From Streptomyces californicus (GTDB taxonomy: Bacteria; Actinomycetota; Actinomycetes; Streptomycetales; Streptomycetaceae), in contig NZ_JNZZ01000002.1 of NCBI RefSeq assembly GCF_000717645.1, positions 310,001 through 374,000 on the forward strand: a DNA stretch of 64,000 nucleotides, given 5' to 3'. Position 1 is the stretch's first letter, and each line of letters starts with the position of its first letter. The notes beneath the pieces were generated by a model. The model saw only the letters and a list, made by a program, of their open reading frames with translations, made no database searches and was not told the origin of the DNA. Positions 59,174 through 64,000 of the stretch are shown here, in pieces. The translations under genes and the position numbers were made by a program.

Positions 59174-60283
59174 GTGCCGAACTCCGAACTCATGGCCATC
59201 GGGGCCTTCGCCCAGCGCAGTGGCCTCACCTCCAGCGCGTTGCGCTTCTACGCCGATTCCGGGCTCCTGCCCCCTGCCGACGTGGACCCGGCCACGGGCT
59301 ACCGCTCCTACGGCGTCCACCAGCTGGAGCGGGCCGTCACCTTGCGCCGACTCCGTGAGATCGCCATGCCGCTGGCCGGGGTCGCAGCGGTCCTCGGGGC
59401 CGGGGCCGAGGAAGCGGCCCGTCTGCTCGACGAGCATGTCGCCAGGATCGAGGGGGACGCGGCGGTGGCACGGCAGCGGGCCGCGGCCATCAAGGTTACG
59501 CTCGGCGGCGACGCCCCCGGCTCGCTGATCGCCGTGCTGAAGGGCCCCGTACTGGCGGAAGCGGTTGAGCAGGTTCTGACCGCCACGGCCACCCCCAACC
59601 CCACAGCGACAGCCACCGCCACCGGGCCCACGCACGAACCGGCGTCGGCGGTGCTCGCCGGTCTGCACATCGAGGCGAGCGATGAGGCAGTCGCCCTGAC
59701 GGCGACCGACCGGTACCGGCTCTCCACCCGGACCCTGGTGCCGGTCCGTACGGGGGAGCGGACGTGGGCCGGCACGGTCGACGGCGCCGACCTCCGGAAC
59801 GCGGTCGCCGATGTGCGGCGCAGCGCGCTGGTCCGGGTCGAAGCGGTTCCGCACGGGATCTGGCTGCGCATGTCCGGGCGGGAGGACCGGCACTGCCGGG
59901 TGCTGCCCGAGGAGTACCCCGACCACCGGTCGCTCCTCGCTTCCCTGGGCGAGGCCACCACCCGGGCGACGGTCGCGAAGGGCGCGCTGCTGCGAGCCCT
60001 GGAAGAACACCCCGGGGACCGTCCCGTCCTGCGTCTCACCGACCGCGGCGTACGGGTCCAGGCGCCGGACGACGAGCTCTCCGGAATCCTGCTCCCCGCC
60101 GCCGTGACGGGGGAGGACCTCCGGATCCGGTTCGAGATGACCACGCTCTACGCCGCCGTGAGCACGGCGATCGGCCCCGACGTCATGCTCGATCTGCGGG
60201 GACCTCTCCAGCCCGTCACGATCCGCTCGGCCGACCGCGGCGATCTCACGACCCTGACCATGCCCGTCACGTTCGACCACTGA
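59174..60283 (+). CDS. MerR-family regulator fused to DNA polymerase beta-clamp-like (DnaN) domains
   Basis: A 369-residue fusion. Residues 1-75 are a MerR DNA-binding domain (IGAFAQRSGLTSSALRFYAD and GYRSYGVHQLERAVTLRRL). After a coiled coil and a T/P-rich linker come two domains that look like domains II and III of the sliding clamp: LHIEASDEAVALTATDRYRL (DnaN ATDRYR-like), VLPEEYPDHRSLL, and TLYAAVSTAIGPDVMLDL with LQPVTIRSAD near the end. The first clamp domain is absent. The clamp part may be a ligand or protein-binding sensor. Start GTG 59174, by the leaderless promoter; TTG 59153 is less likely. Confidence 0.85.
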   Translation: MPNSELMAIGAFAQRSGLTSSALRFYADSGLLPPADVDPATGYRSYGVHQLERAVTLRRLREIAMPLAGVAAVLGAGAEEAARLLDEHVARIEGDAAVARQRAAAIKVTLGGDAPGSLIAVLKGPVLAEAVEQVLTATATPNPTATATATGPTHEPASAVLAGLHIEASDEAVALTATDRYRLSTRTLVPVRTGERTWAGTVDGADLRNAVADVRRSALVRVEAVPHGIWLRMSGREDRHCRVLPEEYPDHRSLLASLGEATTRATVAKGALLRALEEHPGDRPVLRLTDRGVRVQAPDDELSGILLPAAVTGEDLRIRFEMTTLYAAVSTAIGPDVMLDLRGPLQPVTIRSADRGDLTTLTMPVTFDH

Positions 60284-60308
60284 CTCCGCAAGCACGACGA
60301 GGAACCTC

Positions 60309-60818
60309 ATGTCCACCACGCCCGCAAGCCCCGATCCGACCATGGAAGCCATCGGCGGAGCCGTCACCGAAGGCCGGTCGGGAGACGTCCGTTCGGCCCG
60401 TCGCAGACTTCTGGCCCTGTGGTCCGAGATCGGCGTCACCGGCGACCCGTTGCACCGTTGCTCGCTCGCCCACTACCTGGCGGACCTCTACGAAGATCCC
60501 GCGCAGGCCCTTGCCTGGGACGTCCGGGCCCTGGACGCGGCCGACGCCGTGACGGAACAGCGTGCCCAGGAGCACCACGCCGGGCTCCACATCGCCGGGT
60601 TCTACCCCTCCCTCCACCTCAATCTGGCCGACGACTACCGTCGGCTCGGGTCGTTCGACGCGGCCGCCGAGCACATCGACGCGGCCAGGGAGCACGTGCC
60701 CCGCCTTTCGCAGGACGCATACGGCGCTTCCCTGCGCACCGCCGTCGAAGAGGTGGCGGCCGCCGTCTCCCGGAGGGACACCGCCCGGCGGTCCTCCGCG
60801 CCGGGCCCGGCCGTATGA
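60309..60818 (+). CDS. TPR-like protein of unknown function
   Basis: A 169-residue helical protein with tetratricopeptide-like pairs (ALWSEIGVTGDPLHRCSLAH, LADLYEDPAQALAWDVRALD and NLADDYRRLGSFDAAAEHID). ATG 60309 after GAGGAAC. It lies 25 bases after the MerR-clamp gene and overlaps the hydrolase gene by 4 bases, so the three form a probable operon. No family name is recognised. Confidence 0.75.
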   Translation: MSTTPASPDPTMEAIGGAVTEGRSGDVRSARRRLLALWSEIGVTGDPLHRCSLAHYLADLYEDPAQALAWDVRALDAADAVTEQRAQEHHAGLHIAGFYPSLHLNLADDYRRLGSFDAAAEHIDAAREHVPRLSQDAYGASLRTAVEEVAAAVSRRDTARRSSAPGPAV

Positions 60819-61537
60819 CGCACCGGGTCGCGCCCTCGCGGCCGAGGGAGGAGGCGTGCCCCACGCGGACCGTGGTACTCGTCCACGGCCTCTACCACCG
60901 ACCCGAGCATTTCGACCGGGTGACGGAACTCCTGCGGGCGGGAGGCGTCGAGGTCCTCGTCCCCGAACTGCACAGGGGCTCCCTGGCCGCCGACACCGCC
61001 GTGGTCCAGGCCGTCGTCGACGCGCTGCCGGAGCCACCGCTCCTGCTCGGGCACTCCTACGGCGGGTCGGTGATCACCGGAGTACGCGGAGCGGGACGGC
61101 TGGTCTACCTCGCCGCCTTCGTCCCGGACGTCGGAGAGAGCGCGGCGGCGCTCAGCGCGACATCGCCCTCACGGCTCCAGGAGGCCGTCAGGGCCGAACC
61201 CGACGGGTCGACCACCCTCTGCCCCGACCTGGCCGCCGACCTCCTCTACCAGGACAGTCCCGCACCCCTCGCCGCCTGGGCGGTCGGTCTGCTCCGCGCG
61301 CAGGCGCCCGGCTGCGGTCGCGGCGTGCCCCTCCACCACGGCTGGAAGGACACGGCCGCCACCTATGTCGTCTGCGGCCGGGACCGCGTCCTCGCCCCGG
61401 CGCTGCAACGGCGGATGGCCACGCGCTGTACGGACGTACGGGAGTGGCCGGTGGACCACTCGCCGTTCGTGGGGGAACCCGGTCTTCTCGCGGAGCTCCT
61501 GCGGGAGTTGCTCGCCGGCGGCGTTCCGCGCGGATGA
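60815..61537 (+). CDS. Alpha/beta hydrolase
   Basis: A 240-residue alpha/beta-hydrolase. VVLVHGLYHRPEHFD is the oxyanion-hole segment, the nucleophile elbow is GHSYGG, and the catalytic His is in EWPVDHSPFVGEP near the C-terminus. It resembles the small esterase/salicylate-esterase-like type. Substrate unknown. The ATG overlaps the TPR gene stop (ATGA). Confidence 0.85.
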   Translation: MTHRVAPSRPREEACPTRTVVLVHGLYHRPEHFDRVTELLRAGGVEVLVPELHRGSLAADTAVVQAVVDALPEPPLLLGHSYGGSVITGVRGAGRLVYLAAFVPDVGESAAALSATSPSRLQEAVRAEPDGSTTLCPDLAADLLYQDSPAPLAAWAVGLLRAQAPGCGRGVPLHHGWKDTAATYVVCGRDRVLAPALQRRMATRCTDVREWPVDHSPFVGEPGLLAELLRELLAGGVPRG

Positions 61538-61713
61538 GTGCGCTCCGTACGGTGAGCAGCGGGTGGAGTCCCCGACGGGCGCGTCCCGCGTACCGCCGCT
61601 GTTAACCGATCCGTCACGGCCTCTTCCATTCTGTTGGATTCTCTTGGAGCATCCTGTTCGCTTCTGTTCCCCGCACGTGCCACCGTCCCCCCACTCCAAG
61701 AGGCTCTGCACGC

Positions 61714-63780
61714 ATGGCTGATATGAATCGGCGCCGCTTCTTCCAGATAGCCGGTGCGACCGCGGGATTCGCCGCGCTGACGGGCAGTATCGAGCGCGCC
61801 GCCGCCATCCCCGCCCACCGCGCGTCCGGAACGATCGAAGACGTCGAGCACATCGTCGTCCTGATGCAGGAGAACCGCTCCTTCGACCATTACTTCGGGG
61901 CGCTCAAGGGCGTCCGGGGGTTCGGCGACCCGCGCCCGGTGACACTGCCGAGCGGCAGGTCCGTCTGGCACCAGACCGATGCGTCGGGCAAGGAGACGCT
62001 GCCGTTCCACCCGACCGCCGACGACCTGGGGATGCAGTTCCTCCAGGGCCTCAACCACGACTGGGCCGGTGGTCACCAGGCGTACAACGACGGGCGCTAC
62101 GACCGCTGGATTCCGGCCAAGACGCCGACGACGATGGCCCATCTGACCCGGGACGACATCCCCTTCCACTACGCGCTCGCCGACCGTTTCACCGTGTGCG
62201 ACGCGTACCACTGCTCGTTCATCGGGGCCACCGACCCCAACCGCTACTACCTCTGGTCGGGACACACCGGCAACGACGGAACCGGCGGCGGGCCCGTCCT
62301 CGGCAACGAGGAGCGCGGCTACGGCTGGACGACGTATCCCGAGAGGCTGGAGGAAGCCGGAATCTCCTGGAAGATCTACCAGGACATCGGCGACGGTCTG
62401 GACGGGCCCGGCGGCTGGGGCTGGATCGACGACGCCTACCGGGGCAACTACGGCGACAACTCGCTGCTCTACTTCGACCGTTACCGCGACGCCCGGCCCG
62501 GCGACCCGCTGTACGAGAAGGCGCGCACCGGTACGAACGTGGCCGGGGGCGACGACTACTTCGACGGCATCGCCGCCGACGTGCGGAACGGGACGCTGCC
62601 GCGGATCTCCTGGGTCGCCGCGCCCGAGGCGTTCACCGAGCACTCCAACTTCCCCTCGAACTACGGCGCCTGGTACATCGCCCGGCTGCTGGACGCGCTG
62701 ACGTCCGACCCCGAGGTGTGGAGCCGTACCGCCCTCTTCATCACCTACGACGAGAACGACGGCTTCTTCGACCACGTCGTACCGCCCTACCCGCCGACCT
62801 CCGCCGACCGGGGCCTGTCCACCGCCGACACCTCCACCGAGGTGTACGGGGGCGGCCCCTCGTACGGTCCCGGCGTCTACGGGCTCGGGCCGCGCGTCCC
62901 GATGCTGGTCGTCTCGCCGTGGAGCACCGGCGGCTACGTCTGTTCGGAGACCTTCGACCACACCTCGGTGCTGCGCTTCATGGAGCAGCGCTTCGGGGTG
63001 CGCGAGCCGAACATCTCGCCGTGGCGGCGCGCCGTCTGCGGCGACCTGACCTCCGCCTTCGACTTCGCCCGTACCGAGCCGGCCCCCGGCGACCTGCCGG
63101 ACACCTCCGCGTACGAGCCGCCGGACCGCGAACGGCACCCCGTCTACCGGCCCACCCCTCCCGCCGTCGGCGCGATGCCGCTGCAGGAGCCGGGAAGCCG
63201 CCCCGCGCGGCCGCTCCCGTACGCCCCCTACGTGGACGCCGCCGTGGACACCGGCACCGGGAAGATCGCGCTCACCTTCAGTCCGGGGACCGAGGCCGGC
63301 GCGCAGTTCTACGTCACCTCCGGGAACCGCGCCGACGCCCCGTGGACGTACACCGCGGGAGCCGGCCGGACGGTCACGGACGCCTGGAACTCCGCCTACT
63401 CCGGTGGTTCCCACGATCTGACGGTCCACGGCCCCAACGGCTTCCTGCGTACGTTCAGGAGCCCGGGGTCCACCGCCGGACCCGAGGTCACGGCCCGCCA
63501 CAACGGGGGAAGCGGCAACCTCGACCTGACCATCGGGAACGCCGGCGACGCCGAGGTCCGCCTCACCCTCGCCAACGCCGACGCGTACGGGGGAGCGGAA
63601 CAGGCCGTCACCGTCCGGCCCGGTGCCACCGTGTCCCGCACCATCGACCTGCGGGCGGGGAAGCGCTGGTACGACGTGACCGTCACCGCCGAGGGGGACT
63701 CCGGCTTCCTGCGTCGCTTCGCCGGGCACGTCGAGACGGGTGAGGCCGGGGTCAGCGATCCCGGAACCGTCACCCGCTGA
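61714..63780 (+). CDS. Tat-exported phospholipase C (phosphocholine-specific type)
   Basis: A 688-residue phosphoesterase. The N-terminus MADMNRRRFFQIAGATAGFA is a twin-arginine signal peptide. The catalytic domain starts IVVLMQENRSFDHYFG, with IGATDPNRYYLWSGHTG and FITYDENDGFFDHVVPP, typical of the bacterial PLC family (PlcH/PlcN-like). Two C-terminal beta domains of about 80-90 residues each follow (VDAAVDTGTGKIALTFSPG and LDLTIGNAGDAEVRLTLAN). It cleaves phosphatidylcholine or sphingomyelin-like lipids outside the cell. Start ATG 61714; a clear terminator follows. Confidence 0.93.
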   Translation: MADMNRRRFFQIAGATAGFAALTGSIERAAAIPAHRASGTIEDVEHIVVLMQENRSFDHYFGALKGVRGFGDPRPVTLPSGRSVWHQTDASGKETLPFHPTADDLGMQFLQGLNHDWAGGHQAYNDGRYDRWIPAKTPTTMAHLTRDDIPFHYALADRFTVCDAYHCSFIGATDPNRYYLWSGHTGNDGTGGGPVLGNEERGYGWTTYPERLEEAGISWKIYQDIGDGLDGPGGWGWIDDAYRGNYGDNSLLYFDRYRDARPGDPLYEKARTGTNVAGGDDYFDGIAADVRNGTLPRISWVAAPEAFTEHSNFPSNYGAWYIARLLDALTSDPEVWSRTALFITYDENDGFFDHVVPPYPPTSADRGLSTADTSTEVYGGGPSYGPGVYGLGPRVPMLVVSPWSTGGYVCSETFDHTSVLRFMEQRFGVREPNISPWRRAVCGDLTSAFDFARTEPAPGDLPDTSAYEPPDRERHPVYRPTPPAVGAMPLQEPGSRPARPLPYAPYVDAAVDTGTGKIALTFSPGTEAGAQFYVTSGNRADAPWTYTAGAGRTVTDAWNSAYSGGSHDLTVHGPNGFLRTFRSPGSTAGPEVTARHNGGSGNLDLTIGNAGDAEVRLTLANADAYGGAEQAVTVRPGATVSRTIDLRAGKRWYDVTVTAEGDSGFLRRFAGHVETGEAGVSDPGTVTR

Positions 63781-63804
63781 GGAAGCGGGCGGGGCCACGG
63801 GAGA

Positions 63805-63842
63805 CGGCGGGGCGCGGACCGGGACCGGTCCGAGCCCCGCCG
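63805..63842. terminator. Hairpin after the phospholipase gene
   Basis: CGGCGGGGC and GCCCCGCCG pair perfectly; the inner part CGGACC/GGTCCG extends the stem past a G/A mismatch. It lies 25 bases past the stop and before the end of the convergent partial gene. Confidence 0.7.
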
Positions 63843-63862
63843 CCGTGTGCGGTGCGAGCGGA

Positions 63863-64000
63863 TCAGGCCGCTCCGCCGGCTCCCGAGCCCGCGCCGGACG
63901 CGGCCTTGATCCCACCGGTGATCTCGTCCAGGACGGTCAGTCCGGGCGCGTCCTCGTTGATGTCGAACCCGGACCGGACGACCACGAGCATGCCCTTGGA
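63863..64000 (-). CDS. C-terminal end of an unrecognised gene (5' part outside window)
   Basis: The last 45 codons of a minus-strand frame that enters from the right edge. The visible end has SKGMLVVVRSGFDINEDAPG, LTVLDEITGGIKAAS and a G/A/S-rich tail. Codon use is typical coding for this genome (GC at third positions). I do not recognise the family. Confidence 0.6.
   Translation of the reverse strand, partial: SKGMLVVVRSGFDINEDAPGLTVLDEITGGIKAASGAGSGAGGAA

Noticed and set aside
61632..61670. Repeated TGTTC/TGTTGG units upstream of the phospholipase C gene, considered as a PHO box for phosphate control
   Set aside because: PHO boxes need 11-base repeats close to GTTCACC. The units here are 23 and 10 bases apart and lack the ACC part, so the phase and consensus both fail.

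Overview
The window is a very GC-rich actinobacterial chromosome segment, almost certainly from Streptomyces. The evidence is GTG and overlapping starts throughout, a conservon (cvn) signalling operon, a complete actinobacterial hopanoid operon, a c-di-AMP riboswitch before a LysM/M23 cell-wall hydrolase, and several stem-loop terminators without U-tracts. The gene order from about 1 to 28 kb resembles the idi-to-hopanoid region of S. coelicolor (from memory, not checked). No phage module, CRISPR array, PKS/NRPS cluster or intact transposase was seen.

Layout. 1-7.2 kb: 3'-truncated tex, an SCO6745-family gene with a TetR-type operator, two DJ-1/PfpI proteins, an enoyl-CoA hydratase, an HdeD-like membrane protein, an anti-sigma-type ATPase, idi and a GNAT acetyltransferase. 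7.35-7.52 kb: a MITE-like inverted-repeat element. 7.6-9.7 kb: a CDF metal transporter and galE. 9.9-17.0 kb: a tightly coupled operon with two CDP-alcohol phosphotransferases, a cytidylyltransferase-like enzyme, a glycerol-1-phosphate dehydrogenase homologue, a glycosyltransferase and a Wzm/Wzt-type ABC exporter. It reads as a complete make-and-export pathway for an undefined surface glycolipid or glycopolymer. 17.4-27.2 kb: the hopanoid operon (hpnC, hpnD, a 40-codon DUF6380-like gene, hpnE, a prenyl synthase, shc, hpnG, hpnH, aminotransferase), without the ispG and dxs paralogues I recall from S. coelicolor.

27.3-31.5 kb: an XRE/cupin regulator with a DUF6126 membrane peptide, a tyrosine phosphatase, the riboswitch-controlled M23 peptidase and a GDSL hydrolase. 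31.5-39.6 kb: the most intriguing locus, an STM4011-STM4015 set (two radical SAM enzymes, a sulfatase-like hydrolase, an ATP-grasp-like protein, two LRR proteins). It diverges from a two-gene operon (a small YRQGDVL protein and a DUF6745-like protein). Both divergent promoters resemble the LexA-independent DNA-damage (RecA-NDp/PafBC) promoter.

39.6-47.0 kb: TetR, flavin/F420-type oxidoreductases, an NAPE-PLD-like MBL hydrolase, a TipA-like MerR regulator, small membrane proteins and gap. 47.4-51.5 kb: the conservon cvnA-D plus a GAF gene. 51.6-53.3 kb: a split transketolase under a MerR-spaced leaderless promoter. 53.4 kb: tRNA-Pro(GGG) with its terminator. A decayed copy of that tRNA and terminator lies at about 58.0 kb, so an acyl-CoA ligase and a penicillin acylase sit between the two copies. 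58-64 kb: an HxlR/RidA pair, a MerR-sliding-clamp fusion regulator, a TPR protein, an alpha/beta hydrolase, a Tat-exported phospholipase C and the end of an unrecognised gene.
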